The notes under the pieces are model-generated. The model searched no databases. It saw only the letters and a program-made list of their open reading frames with translations, and was not told where the DNA came from. Positions 25,711-34,347 of a stretch of DNA of 64,000 nt are shown one piece after another. How positions within the stretch are numbered: the first letter of the stretch is position 1; each line of letters opens with the position of its first letter. Origin of the DNA: Candidatus Peregrinibacteria bacterium GW2011_GWF2_39_17 (lineage in GTDB: Bacteria; Patescibacteriota; Gracilibacteria; UBA1369; UBA12473); NCBI GenBank assembly GCA_000993615.1, contig LBWM01000001.1, positions 176,282-240,281 of the forward strand. The letters are read 5' to 3'. The position numbers and the translations under genes were made by a program.

Positions 25711-26439
25711 TTATTCGTCAAAATCTTCGATTTCATTTCCTGGCGTAAATTCAAATAATTCACTGGCCGGAGTCATTATTGCTGGCGTTGGGGTTGTTGG
25801 CTGCTCTATCTTAATATTTTTTCGTTCTGCCAGGGCATCAGTTTCGATTTTTGTTCTTTTCCCCTCAATTTGATTCAATCCGCTTTCATAATCAACAGTA
25901 TCATTCGTATTGAAGGTAAAAAGAACTTTTTCTTGTCCGTTATCTTTGCGGATGAATTTAATTGTTTGTGAGTTTTCTGTCCCTGAAAAATCAACCTCCA
26001 AACGATCCGCTTTGGCTAAAACGTCATTAACATCAACTGTTTTATTTTTTTCTAAAATAGCGCAAATTGTTCTAGTGACGTGGTAATCTAAAAGCGCTTC
26101 GTCTCCGGGTTGATCATAAGCTCCAGATTCTTTGTATAAGCTTCTAATAGCCTTATAAAGGGTATCAATGTATTCTATTTGGTCAATTTTATCAGGAAGC
26201 CATTCCTTAAATTCTTGCGTGGTTTTCTTTGTGCCTCCTTTTTTAAAGGTTACATCGTGAACTTCTGGAGTTTTCGACTGTTTATTTAATTTTCGCTCTA
26301 TGCGCTTTGCTTTGGAAAAATAAGCTAGCATCTGGTTTTTATGTGTGGCTTTTAGGTAATAACCTTCATTCATTTTTTCCCCCTTAATTTTAAAGGGATT
26401 TTCTTTTGGACTAAATTTTTCTTTAGGAGCTTCGGCCAT
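25711..26439 (-). CDS. Hypothetical cytoplasmic protein
   Basis: A 242-residue protein with no motif I recognise. It has a Lys-rich N-terminus (KEKFSPKENPFKIKG), a helical middle and an acidic end (FEFTPGNEIEDFDE); no signal or membrane helix. A short Pro/Thr linker (PTTPTPAIMTPA) precedes the tail. An extended -10 box, TATGCTATTAT, lies about 30 bases before its start, so it has its own promoter and begins the unit that continues into the coiled-coil gene. Confidence 0.55.
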   Translation of the reverse strand: MAEAPKEKFSPKENPFKIKGEKMNEGYYLKATHKNQMLAYFSKAKRIERKLNKQSKTPEVHDVTFKKGGTKKTTQEFKEWLPDKIDQIEYIDTLYKAIRSLYKESGAYDQPGDEALLDYHVTRTICAILEKNKTVDVNDVLAKADRLEVDFSGTENSQTIKFIRKDNGQEKVLFTFNTNDTVDYESGLNQIEGKRTKIETDALAERKNIKIEQPTTPTPAIMTPASELFEFTPGNEIEDFDE

Positions 26440-26458
26440 AGATTTATATTTAAAAAAA

Positions 26459-26476
26459 ACTATTATTAAATAATAG
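26459..26476 (-). promoter_or_regulatory. Extended -10 promoter of the hypothetical gene at 25711-26439
   Basis: On the minus strand ATATGCTATTAT is an extended -10 box upstream of the ATG at 26439. The same TATGCTAT word is the core of the intergenic element family, but the G/C-rich hairpin is absent here. Confidence 0.5.
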
Positions 26477-26528
26477 CATATTTAAAGGAATTAATCAATT
26501 TAATTCCCTGTAAAATAATATTTATCTT

Positions 26529-27551
26529 TTATCCAAGTATTTTGTCCATGGCTCCGGACTGAATTGCCTCCTTGATTTCGCGTGCTAAACGCCGTCCGGT
26601 GGACATGGGCTCATTGTAGCGGAGCCAGGTATAAGGCGATCCGTTAATGTACGGATTTGTTCCGGCCACGATTCGCGCTGAAATTTCAAAAACAAAAAAA
26701 TTAAGATTCGTATCCATGATTCCTTCAAGGCAAAATGGGCCAAATAATCCATCGCCCACCAGCTCTTTGGAAGTGCGAACTACATTTTCCCCCAGCTCAT
26801 ACAAACTAGGCAATAGAGACTCCCTCACTACCATGGGAATATTTCCGGCAATTGTATAACTAGTTTGAATATCCGCTGCTAATTGATCGCGCGCCGCAAT
26901 ACGGCCAATGGAATCCGCATTGGATTCATAGCGCTTATCAAAGCTCATAATTTCCAACTCGTTTTTGAGTCTGGAATAAAAATAATGGACATAAATCGGA
27001 ACGCCCACGATGTATTCTTGAATTACATAATTTTCTTCCTTGGGGTATTTTTTAATGCGTTCATAAAATTCTTCTGGGCTTTTCGCAATAAAATAGCCGA
27101 ATCCTCCGCCAGCTCCATGAAATTTGATGATTACAGGGCGATTAATGGCTTCGGGATTTTTAAAAATTGCCGGCAATTTTAAGCCAGATTTTTCGAGCCA
27201 AATGCGTTCTTTGTTGCGATCCGATTCCCATTCCAAAATGCCTTTGGTACCATAGTGCATTACGTTCAATTTTTTCATTTGCTCGTGCCCCAAATAGCTT
27301 ACAAAGGAACCATGGGGGATCACAATGGCGTTGCGACGTATCAGCTCATCTTCAATTTGGAGAAAATTTCGATAATCATCCACCTCAATAAATTCATTAG
27401 CAACTCCATAATATTCATAAATTTTTCGAGCATTTGGGGTAACCACGCAAAGACTTTTAAGGCCTTCTTCTTGGGCGCCTTTTAGGATTTGCAAGGCTGT
27501 ATGGCTGCCAATGGTGGCGATGCGGTAATCATTAGTATTGGTGGAGGGCAT
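26529..27551 (-). CDS. purP: PurP, formate-dependent AICAR formylase (FAICAR synthetase)
   Basis: A 340-residue ATP-grasp enzyme that in archaea makes FAICAR from AICAR, ATP and formate without folate. It closely resembles methanogen PurP: IATIGSHTALQILKGAQEEG, AIVIPHGSFVSYLG, KFHGAGGGFGYFIA, YVIQEYIVGVPIYVHYFYS, MSFDKRYESN, VVRESLLPSLYELGE, FVFEISARIVAGTN. The conserved glycine loop and acidic metal ligands are intact, so it is probably active. PurP is unusual in bacteria, and PurH in this window has its own complete transformylase. Confidence 0.88.
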   Translation of the reverse strand: MPSTNTNDYRIATIGSHTALQILKGAQEEGLKSLCVVTPNARKIYEYYGVANEFIEVDDYRNFLQIEDELIRRNAIVIPHGSFVSYLGHEQMKKLNVMHYGTKGILEWESDRNKERIWLEKSGLKLPAIFKNPEAINRPVIIKFHGAGGGFGYFIAKSPEEFYERIKKYPKEENYVIQEYIVGVPIYVHYFYSRLKNELEIMSFDKRYESNADSIGRIAARDQLAADIQTSYTIAGNIPMVVRESLLPSLYELGENVVRTSKELVGDGLFGPFCLEGIMDTNLNFFVFEISARIVAGTNPYINGSPYTWLRYNEPMSTGRRLAREIKEAIQSGAMDKILG

Positions 27552-27603
27552 GAGTATGAATTACTACCGGATAAGTCAAAAAATACCTTTAAAATACTTT
27601 GGA

Positions 27604-28536
27604 TTAAATTACCACAGACTTAGGGGCGGCGTCTAGGAAATTCATCCCTCTTAGGGCTTTGATTCGTTCTTCGATCGGGGGATGAGTGGAAAACCATTTT
27701 GACCAGGCACCAGCCTTAAATGGATTGCAGATATAGAGATGAGCAGTACCCTTGCTGGCCGTGGTCAGGGTTTGAGAATCGCCGGAAATTTTTTCCAAGG
27801 CCTGAGCCAACCCTTCTGGATAACGCGTTAATAGTGCTGCGGAAGCATCGGCTAAGGATTCTCGACGTCTGGAAATGGCCAATTTAATTAAAGTAGCAAA
27901 CAGGGGGCCAAAAATTATTAAAATTACGGCCAAAATAAGTACAACTAAACGAGCTTTATCTGAATTTTTATTATTACTTCCACCACCTCCAAAAAAATGA
28001 ATCCGCCAGACTAGGTCAGTCATAATCATCACCATTCCGGCCAAAGCGGTCACTACCATCATTAAGCGGGTGTCGTAATTGCCAAGGTGGGAGAGTTCGT
28101 GAGCTAAAACCCCCTCAAGTTCCGCTTTTTCCAGACGATCCAAAAGCCCACGGGTCACCGCAATCGCTCCATGCTCCGGATCTCGGCCTGTGGCAAAAGC
28201 ATTCATGGCCGGTGATTCGATGATGTAAATTTTCGGAGCAGGCACTCCAGATGCAATTGAAAGATTTTCCACTACATTGTACAAAGTTGGGTTATCGCGT
28301 CGCTCAACTTTTTTAGCGCCACTAATGGTTAAAGCAATTTTATTTCCAGCGAAATAAGAAATTAATGACCAAATTATGGCGATTATCCCGGCAATGGCCA
28401 GACCAGGAATTCCGCCCCCCGGGTTATAAGCTTCGGATAAAATAAATCCCATCGCCATTACGAAAATCACAAAAAAGGCGAGCATAAGCCAAGATTTAAT
28501 TTTGTTGTGCGTAATTTCGGTATAGGCTAAAGTCAT
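27604..28536 (-). CDS. htpX: HtpX-type membrane zinc metalloprotease
   Basis: The start at 28536 (MTLAYTEITHNKIKSW) is the usual N-terminus of this family and gives 310 residues; the longer frame runs into lemA. Two N-terminal membrane helices (about 19-37 and 42-63) precede the HELSHLGNYD zinc motif, with further helices at about 165 and 200 and the third-ligand region SRRRESLADASAA. It degrades damaged membrane proteins. It follows lemA directly, a pairing common in many bacteria. Confidence 0.92.
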   Translation of the reverse strand: MTLAYTEITHNKIKSWLMLAFFVIFVMAMGFILSEAYNPGGGIPGLAIAGIIAIIWSLISYFAGNKIALTISGAKKVERRDNPTLYNVVENLSIASGVPAPKIYIIESPAMNAFATGRDPEHGAIAVTRGLLDRLEKAELEGVLAHELSHLGNYDTRLMMVVTALAGMVMIMTDLVWRIHFFGGGGSNNKNSDKARLVVLILAVILIIFGPLFATLIKLAISRRRESLADASAALLTRYPEGLAQALEKISGDSQTLTTASKGTAHLYICNPFKAGAWSKWFSTHPPIEERIKALRGMNFLDAAPKSVVI

Positions 28537-28561
28537 AAAAAATAAAGGACAGTTTAGGTTT

Positions 28562-29155
28562 TTATTTAGAGGTCTCCTTAGGAGAATTTTTGGCATTACT
28601 AAAATCCACTTTGACTACTTCGCGCTCCGCTTCATTTTCAATTTCAAAAAATGTTTCTTCTTTAAATCCGAATATCCTAGCCATAAGATTACTTGGGAAA
28701 ACTTGAATTTTGGTATTTAGGACGCGAACATTTCCGTTATAAAAACGGCGTGAAGCCTGAATTTTATCTTCAGTATCCGTTAGTTCGTTTTGCAAGTCGA
28801 GAAAATTTTGATTGGCTTTAAGATCAGGATAATTTTCTGCAACAGCGAAAAGTGATTTAAGAGCTCCACTTAGCATATTTTCATTTTTGGCCTGCTGTTC
28901 GGGACTTCCTTTGCCTTGAATGGCTGCGGTACGAGTTTTAGTTACGTTTTCCAAAACCTCACGCTCGTGCGTCATGTAGCCCTTTACAGATTCAATTAAA
29001 TTAGGGATCAGGTTGTAGCGGCGCTTGAGTTGTACCTCGATATCAGACCAAGCTTCTTTAACGCGAACCCGAGCACGCACCAATCCATTATAAAGACCAA
29101 TTAAGGCTAAAAACAGAACACCGACAACAATTAAGGCAATGGTAAGAGGCTGCAT
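28562..29155 (-). CDS. lemA: LemA family protein
   Basis: A 197-residue protein with one N-terminal membrane helix (IALIVVGVLFLALIGLYN) and the family block ARVRVKEAWSDIEVQLKRRYNLIPNLIESVKGYMTHE, then a helical domain and FPSNLMARIFGF. The helix likely anchors it with the coiled helical domain outside. It precedes htpX by 25 bases; the two are often an operon, but the LemA function is not established. Confidence 0.93.
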   Translation of the reverse strand: MQPLTIALIVVGVLFLALIGLYNGLVRARVRVKEAWSDIEVQLKRRYNLIPNLIESVKGYMTHEREVLENVTKTRTAAIQGKGSPEQQAKNENMLSGALKSLFAVAENYPDLKANQNFLDLQNELTDTEDKIQASRRFYNGNVRVLNTKIQVFPSNLMARIFGFKEETFFEIENEAEREVVKVDFSNAKNSPKETSK

Positions 29156-29215
29156 GAAGAAATGATTAATTAAAGAATAAGACCAATTTAATCTTAGGCT
29201 CTTTCAAAAGGAGAG

Positions 29216-29986
29216 TCAATTTTGGAGGGAAATGATTAGACTACCGCTCAAAACTACTATACCTAGGTAAATTGCAAAAACTCGCAGACTATGTGTTTTT
29301 AAAAATCTCATTAAAAAAGCTATGGTTAAATAGCCGACTACAGCCGAGACACTAAAGCCCACGAGAACAACATCCCAGCCTGGCAATAATTCTTGCTCAC
29401 GATATACCTTAAATGCGGTCAATAGTATGGCGCCACCAATAGCCGGAATACCCAATAAAAAGGAGAATTTTGCAGCCTCCTCCCTTTTAATTCCTTGCAT
29501 TAAACCCATGCCAATCACTGATCCTGATCGCGAAATTCCAGGGATTAGGGCTACGGCCTGTGCTAAGCCCATTATAAAAGTATTTTTCAGATTAAAGGGA
29601 ATGGGTTTTTTATCAGAATGCAAATATTCCGCAATTAGGAAAAAAAGCGCTAATATCCCTAACATCGAAAGAACTAGCTTAGGATCGCGAAATATTTCAT
29701 CAAGCCAATTCTCGAGAGTGAAACCAGCTATTACAGCCGGAATAGTGGCCACCAAAATGTAGGCGCCCAGTTTCCAATTCTTTAGTAATCCCCAAAGATC
29801 CTTCCAAAAATAAGTCATAATGGCGACTAGGCTTCCGGCATGCAACGCCACATCAAAACTTTTTAATTCGTCGACTTTTAGCTTTAAAATTGATTCCAAG
29901 AGCACTAAATGTCCAGATGAAGAAATGGGTAAAAATTCAGTAAATCCCTGAAGGAGGCCAAGGAGAAAAGATTGGAAAAGGGTCAT
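29216..29986 (-). CDS. uppP: Undecaprenyl-diphosphatase
   Basis: A 256-residue polytopic protein of the BacA/UppP family, with GFTEFLPISSSGHLVLLE and LIPGISRSGSVIG, the two conserved catalytic segments. It recycles undecaprenyl pyrophosphate for peptidoglycan and glycan synthesis and can give bacitracin resistance. Intergenic element copy 4 lies just upstream in the same orientation and may drive or regulate it. Confidence 0.95.
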   Translation of the reverse strand: MTLFQSFLLGLLQGFTEFLPISSSGHLVLLESILKLKVDELKSFDVALHAGSLVAIMTYFWKDLWGLLKNWKLGAYILVATIPAVIAGFTLENWLDEIFRDPKLVLSMLGILALFFLIAEYLHSDKKPIPFNLKNTFIMGLAQAVALIPGISRSGSVIGMGLMQGIKREEAAKFSFLLGIPAIGGAILLTAFKVYREQELLPGWDVVLVGFSVSAVVGYLTIAFLMRFLKTHSLRVFAIYLGIVVLSGSLIISLQN

Positions 29987-30015
29987 GGGGCTATTTATTA
30001 ACTAAAATAATTTAT

Positions 30016-30097
30016 TCCCCACCCTTGGGTGGGGCGCATCCCACCCAGAATATAGCATATTTACCATTACGAAAACCTTTCAAATTTATTAAAAAAT
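30016..30097 (-). repeat. Intergenic element copy 4 (extended -10 plus perfect hairpin)
   Basis: Read on the minus strand it shares its AT-rich first 24 bases exactly with copy 3 at 15100, then ATATGCTATA (plus-strand 30060-30051). A perfect hairpin follows, plus strand CCCCACCCTTGGGTGGGG at 30017-30034. It lies 30 bases before uppP and in the same direction, unlike copies 1-3, which oppose the his genes. Confidence 0.7.
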
Positions 30098-30147
30098 TCT
30101 AAATTTTTAGCAAATTTTTATCATCAAAATGTTCAATGCATTTCTCG

Positions 30148-30855
30148 TCATTTCCAAGATCTTAATACAGCACGGCGTCGTTTTGTGAAATTTTCGAAAT
30201 CATTGGAATTAGGACGCCCAGTAGTCATTTTTGGACTGGCTACTCTATCCAGAAGATTACCGGCTGTACTTAGTACTTTTTTCCTTGATCGGCCATGTCT
30301 ATCTGGCCAAGTTGTCACATTACCATTTTTATCGATGACTTTAACCTCAGCGCTGTTTGGAGCTACTTGAATTGCGGCAGTATTGTAACGTTTACTTGTG
30401 CTACTCCATGTGCCATAACAGGTGGTTGTACCTGTTTCTGGTAATGTAATACAACTACACGCAAGCTGCGGCTGATAAGCTCCCCCCGTATATGGGTAAC
30501 AAACACTGTGAGAATAGGTTATTGGATTATTATTTGTATCCCAGACACTCCGAAGACCCCCATTTGCAAAAGAAACAGGAGGCTGAGAAATATCAGATTT
30601 ACTCCTTGGTAATTTAATATTATTACATGATTTACCTAGCATCTCATCAGCGTAATCAGGCGTAGCTGGAGCTGTAGTAGTTGCCTCACAAATCCTGGCT
30701 AAGCGATTAACCTCGGCTCTTACGTCGCCCACGGATAGACTCTCTATTTTTTCATCGGGATTTAAGACGCGAGGAGTACAAGCAACTCCACTTAGGGCTA
30801 AAATGGTAGCAATGGCAGGGATTGAAAAATTAATTTCCGACTGGGGATTTTTCAT
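30148..30855 (-). CDS. Putative lipoprotein, unknown function
   Basis: A 235-residue protein with a hydrophobic N-terminal stretch and Cys (TILALSGVACTPRV) resembling a lipoprotein signal, though Gly at -3 is atypical. The mature part is Ser/Thr-rich with several Cys (ICEA, KSCNN, SVCYPY, ACSCITL, TTCYGTW), which suggests disulfides in an exported protein. The C-terminus is very basic (RPNSNDFENFTKRRRAVLRSWK in part). No domain is recognised. It is bounded by the purH terminator upstream and element copy 4 downstream. Confidence 0.5.
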   Translation of the reverse strand: MKNPQSEINFSIPAIATILALSGVACTPRVLNPDEKIESLSVGDVRAEVNRLARICEATTTAPATPDYADEMLGKSCNNIKLPRSKSDISQPPVSFANGGLRSVWDTNNNPITYSHSVCYPYTGGAYQPQLACSCITLPETGTTTCYGTWSSTSKRYNTAAIQVAPNSAEVKVIDKNGNVTTWPDRHGRSRKKVLSTAGNLLDRVASPKMTTGRPNSNDFENFTKRRRAVLRSWK

Positions 30856-30897
30856 ATAAGTAAGGTTAATTTATGCTAATTTTCTTTTAAAAAAATT

Positions 30898-30927
30898 ACT
30901 TCAAAATTTTAAATTCCATTTTGAAGT
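30898..30927 (-). terminator. Rho-independent-like terminator of purH
   Basis: ACTTCAAAAT (30898-30907) and ATTTTGAAGT (30918-30927) are perfect 10-base arms around a 10-base loop. On the minus strand, downstream of the purH stop, the hairpin is followed by AATTTTTTT. The stem is A/T-rich but long. Confidence 0.6.
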
Positions 30928-30978
30928 GCACCGATAATAAGGAAAAATCGTATCACATTTTTGGTACTAGTCAATTTT

Positions 30979-32550
30979 TTAGTGTTTAAACGACCTTACT
31001 CCGGTAAATACCATACTAATTCCGAGTTCATTGGCTTTATCAATCACTTCGCTGTCGCGCATGGAGCCGCCGGGTTGAATAATAGCAGACACCCCGGCCT
31101 CATGAGCTTCCTCTACTCCATCTGAGAATGGGAAAAAAGCATCTGAAGCCATTACGGAGCCTTTTAAGCGCTCGCCGCCTTTGTGGCGAGCAATAAATAC
31201 AGAGTCCACGCGAGACATTTGACCGGCTCCTATAGCCACTGTTTGCTCTATTTTAGTCTTTGGGTTGTAAGTAGCAAAAACCACGGCATTTGATTTAACA
31301 TGCTTAACCACTTTGCGCGCAAAAAGCATGGCCACAATTTCATTCGGCGTGGGAGTCACAGTAGTCACAACCTTAAGGTCATGGTTCGTAACCACATATT
31401 GGTCAGCATCTTGGACTAAAACCCCGCCTGAAACGGTTTTAATATCTCTGTCGTTAGGATTTAAGCGCAAATCCCCTATAGCTAAAAGACGCATGTTTTT
31501 TTTGGTTTCCAGGGCTTTAAGCGCTTTTTCCTCAAAAGAAGGAGCTGCAATAATTTCTACAAACAATTTATTGCTTACAATATGTTTGGCAATCGCTTCG
31601 GTACAAGGACGATTCATCCCAATAATGCACCCAAAAGCGGATTTAGGATCCACGTTATAGGCAATTTCAAAAGCAGTGTTAATTTCTTCGGCTGAGGCCA
31701 CTCCGCACGGGTTAGTATGTTTAATAATGGTAACTGTTGGTCTGGAAAAATCACTTACAATTTTAATAGCCGCGTCTACATCCAAAATATTATTAAAAGA
31801 AAGTTCCTTATTGGCTTGAAGGAGCTTGGCATTAGTCACATTGGGATAATGATTGGCTGGATCGCGGAAAAAGGCGGCTTTTTGGTGTGGATTTTCGCCA
31901 TATCTAAGCTTATGTGACTTCTCGTAGTGTAGATTAAGTAATTCCACGGCACCACCTTTATTTTTGAGATAACTAGCAATTGTTTCGTCATAGTGGGTGG
32001 TTTTTTCAAAAGCTTTAATTGCTAATTTGCGGCGTGTTTCCAAGCAAATCCCGTCTTCATTTTTAAGCTCATCTAAAATCAAAGAATAGTCTTTTATTGC
32101 GGTTATTACGGTCACATGTTTGAAATTCTTGGCTGCAGCCCTTAGCAAGGCCACACCCCCAATATCAATTTCCTCAATCGCTTCTTCTTCGGTTACTCCT
32201 TCTCGATTAATGGTTTGCTGAAAAGGATAGAGATTAACCACTACCATGTCGATGGGTTGAATATGGTGTTTTTCGGCGTCAGCTAGGTGATTTTTTTTGG
32301 AACGATCCATTAAAATTCCGCCGTGGATTTTGGGTTGCAAAGTTTTAACCCGACCATCCATAATCTCCGGGAAACCGGTATAATCACTAATTTCAATATT
32401 TTTAATCCTGGCCTCCCTTAGTATTTTGGCTGTGCCTCCAGTAGATAAAATTTCAACCCCATAATTTTCAAGCGATTTAGCAAATTCCACCAAATTAGTT
32501 TTATCAGAAACACTGATTAAGGCGCGCTTTGGTTTTTGGATATTGGGCAT
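30979..32550 (-). CDS. purH: Bifunctional AICAR transformylase / IMP cyclohydrolase
   Basis: A full-length 523-residue PurH. The cyclohydrolase half shows ALISVSDKTNLVEFA, LSTGGTAKILR and FPEIMDGRVKTLQPKIHGG. The transformylase half shows RYGENPHQKAAFF, the catalytic Lys-His in TIIKHTNPCGVAS, and ASDAFFPFSDGVEEAHEAGV. It converts AICAR to IMP using 10-formyl-THF. Its intact transformylase makes the PurP genes functionally redundant on paper. The yidD gene lies 15 bases upstream. Confidence 0.96.
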   Translation of the reverse strand: MPNIQKPKRALISVSDKTNLVEFAKSLENYGVEILSTGGTAKILREARIKNIEISDYTGFPEIMDGRVKTLQPKIHGGILMDRSKKNHLADAEKHHIQPIDMVVVNLYPFQQTINREGVTEEEAIEEIDIGGVALLRAAAKNFKHVTVITAIKDYSLILDELKNEDGICLETRRKLAIKAFEKTTHYDETIASYLKNKGGAVELLNLHYEKSHKLRYGENPHQKAAFFRDPANHYPNVTNAKLLQANKELSFNNILDVDAAIKIVSDFSRPTVTIIKHTNPCGVASAEEINTAFEIAYNVDPKSAFGCIIGMNRPCTEAIAKHIVSNKLFVEIIAAPSFEEKALKALETKKNMRLLAIGDLRLNPNDRDIKTVSGGVLVQDADQYVVTNHDLKVVTTVTPTPNEIVAMLFARKVVKHVKSNAVVFATYNPKTKIEQTVAIGAGQMSRVDSVFIARHKGGERLKGSVMASDAFFPFSDGVEEAHEAGVSAIIQPGGSMRDSEVIDKANELGISMVFTGVRSFKH

Positions 32551-32565
32551 AGAAATAAGGGGGAA

Positions 32566-32871
32566 TTATTTAGTTCTAAGTGTTTCAGGGCGGTTTTTAA
32601 CTAGATCAATACCACCTTTGCTGCAAGGATTACAACGCAAAATTCGCCAGACAGCCATTCGGCCTCCTTTCCAAAGCCCATAACATAAAATGGCCTGGTG
32701 GGCATATTCAGAACAACTGGGCATAAAACGGCAGAATCCGCCAGGAAAGCGATATCTAAAAATACCGTGATCCGGCGAAATGGTTTTTTGATAAAATCGA
32801 ATAAAAAGCAGTACCAATTCTTGGGGAATGTGTAAGGCGGACATTACCATCGATTTTAGGAATTCCCACAT
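32566..32871 (-). CDS. yidD: Membrane protein insertion efficiency factor YidD
   Basis: A 101-residue protein with the YidD core FYQKTISPDHGIFRYRF, CRFMPSCSEYAHQAI and GGRMAVWRILRCNPCSKGG. An amphipathic N-terminal helix can associate with the membrane, and the short basic C-terminal tail is slightly longer than usual. YidD helps YidC insert proteins. It sits 15 bases before purH; rnpA and yidC are not nearby. Confidence 0.93.
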   Translation of the reverse strand: MWEFLKSMVMSALHIPQELVLLFIRFYQKTISPDHGIFRYRFPGGFCRFMPSCSEYAHQAILCYGLWKGGRMAVWRILRCNPCSKGGIDLVKNRPETLRTK

Positions 32872-32930
32872 AACAAATTTAAATTTTAGCAGGGCTTGAC
32901 TCTACTTTAAAATAAGAGAAAGCGCATATT

Positions 32931-33908
32931 TTATAATCCAAAAAGAATTTTAGGATTTATTTTAACTCCATCACACCTTAATTCTACGTGTAAATGAATG
33001 CCAGTTCTTCCATATACTCGTCCCGTATTTCCCATGCCTGAAATTACTTGTCCGGCATCAACATACTGCCCTTCGGTAACATATAACTCATTACTATGCC
33101 CATAAAGAGTGGTACAGCCATTATCATGCTGAATAATAATTTCGTTACCATAGCCTCCATTCCAACCATGAGCAGCTTTAATAACCGTACCAGCAGCCGC
33201 GGCCATAATGGGGGTATTTAATTTGTTAGCAATGTCAATGGCGTAATGGCCAGCATGGTGCCATTGAGTAATAGTGCCAGAAGTTGGCTTCATCCAACCT
33301 GCTCCTCCGGGACTTGGAGCCACAGAAATAGGAGGAGGAACAACAGTTTTACCACCTGACCCGCCGCTATTAGCGGCAATTATAGGTGTTATATAAGGCT
33401 GACCATCGGCAATGAGTATCTCTTGCCCTATTTCAATTATTCCGTTTTCAGGGAGATTGTTCCAGGCTATGGCCTTTGTACTATCTTCGTTACCTTTATA
33501 TTTTTTAACCAAACTAGCCAGAGTATCACCTTTAGCTACTTTTATTTTATAACCACTTGCGACCGGAATAGTGAGTTGTTGTCCAACTTTTAAAGAATTA
33601 ATATTTCTAATTTTACCTTGATTTGCCCAGTAAATTGTATTTTGATTCAGGTCGTAAATATAAGCGATTTTGGATAATGTTTCGCCCGCTTGAACTTCAT
33701 GAACTATTTCTTCTTTACGATTAAGGTAGCGAGGTGAATCAGTTACAATGGGGCTAACTTTTACTAAATAGCCACCATCATCAACCAAGGTAACTTCCTC
33801 TGGGTTAAGATCTGTACCTAAAGCTTCAACATAAGCACCGCCAGCATCTCGATATGATCCGGATAAATTTAGAGAATTAACCAAAAGTAACATAAAGCTT
33901 ACCCCCAT
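32931..33908 (-). CDS. LysM-LysM-M23 murein peptidase (true N-terminus uncertain)
   Basis: From the ATG at 33908 the protein is 325 residues: a membrane/signal segment (MGVSFMLLLVNSLNLS), two LysM repeats at about 67-118 and 120-168 (VQAGETLSKIA, VAKGDTLASLV), a Gly/Pro linker, and an M23 domain at about 213-310 with HYAIDIA and HLHVEL zinc motifs. It is a wall-bound murein hydrolase. The frame stays open for 78 more codons upstream (to 34142) in basic, coding-like sequence that would end at this membrane segment, but that stretch has no ATG, GTG or TTG. The true start is therefore unresolved. Confidence 0.85.
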   Translation of the reverse strand: MGVSFMLLLVNSLNLSGSYRDAGGAYVEALGTDLNPEEVTLVDDGGYLVKVSPIVTDSPRYLNRKEEIVHEVQAGETLSKIAYIYDLNQNTIYWANQGKIRNINSLKVGQQLTIPVASGYKIKVAKGDTLASLVKKYKGNEDSTKAIAWNNLPENGIIEIGQEILIADGQPYITPIIAANSGGSGGKTVVPPPISVAPSPGGAGWMKPTSGTITQWHHAGHYAIDIANKLNTPIMAAAAGTVIKAAHGWNGGYGNEIIIQHDNGCTTLYGHSNELYVTEGQYVDAGQVISGMGNTGRVYGRTGIHLHVELRCDGVKINPKILFGL

Positions 33909-34166
33909 GATACGCTGGAAAAGTCGCTGCGCTGGAGAATAGCCGTGAAGGGGATTAGTAAAACGTTTTCCGGCATTGGCAGCAAAAGCTCGTAGCCTTG
34001 CTCTGCCTTGTCGGAAACTGGCGAACTGTGATTTAACCTTACCGAAAAGTTTATGATGACGATCCTTGCGGGCGTCGTAATTGATGGAACTAATGGGATA
34101 TCGGGTTAAAAAGATAAAAGCACTTTTTAGTAACCAACCTCTCTAATAATCACGATATTTGACCAT

Positions 34167-34194
34167 ATAGTAGGGATTTTTAATGAAAAGTCAA
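34167..34194 (-). promoter_or_regulatory. Promoter of the LysM/M23 gene
   Basis: On the minus strand TTGACT (34194-34189), a 16-base spacer and TACTAT (34172-34167). The predicted start site is near 34160, downstream of the in-frame ATG at 34166-34164, so that ATG would not be in the mRNA. Confidence 0.55.
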
Positions 34195-34202
34195 TAGTTC
34201 TA

Positions 34203-34237
34203 TTAATTTAACAGATAAGGTTAACCTGTTAAATTAA
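34203..34237. promoter_or_regulatory. Perfect 12-base inverted repeat between divergent genes
   Basis: TTAATTTAACAG (34203-34214) and CTGTTAAATTAA (34226-34237) are exact reverse complements around an 11-base spacer that itself contains GGTTAAC. It lies in the 440-base divergent region between the LysM/M23 gene and lepA, just upstream of the M23 promoter. An operator is more likely than a terminator, because no T-run follows on either strand. Confidence 0.55.
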
Positions 34238-34347
34238 CCTGGCCATTTTTTTCGCGAGAGCGAGAGATAAAACGAGAACGAAAATATGCGATTATCTTGT
34301 CGATTAAGTTTTAATTGTGTATTAAAAATAGGCTTAATTACTTTTTT

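Noticed and set aside
34164..34166. ATG in frame with the murein peptidase as its start
   Set aside because: It is followed by TAG after seven codons and lies at the end of the -10 box, so it is probably not in the mRNA; TAG is used as a normal stop elsewhere.
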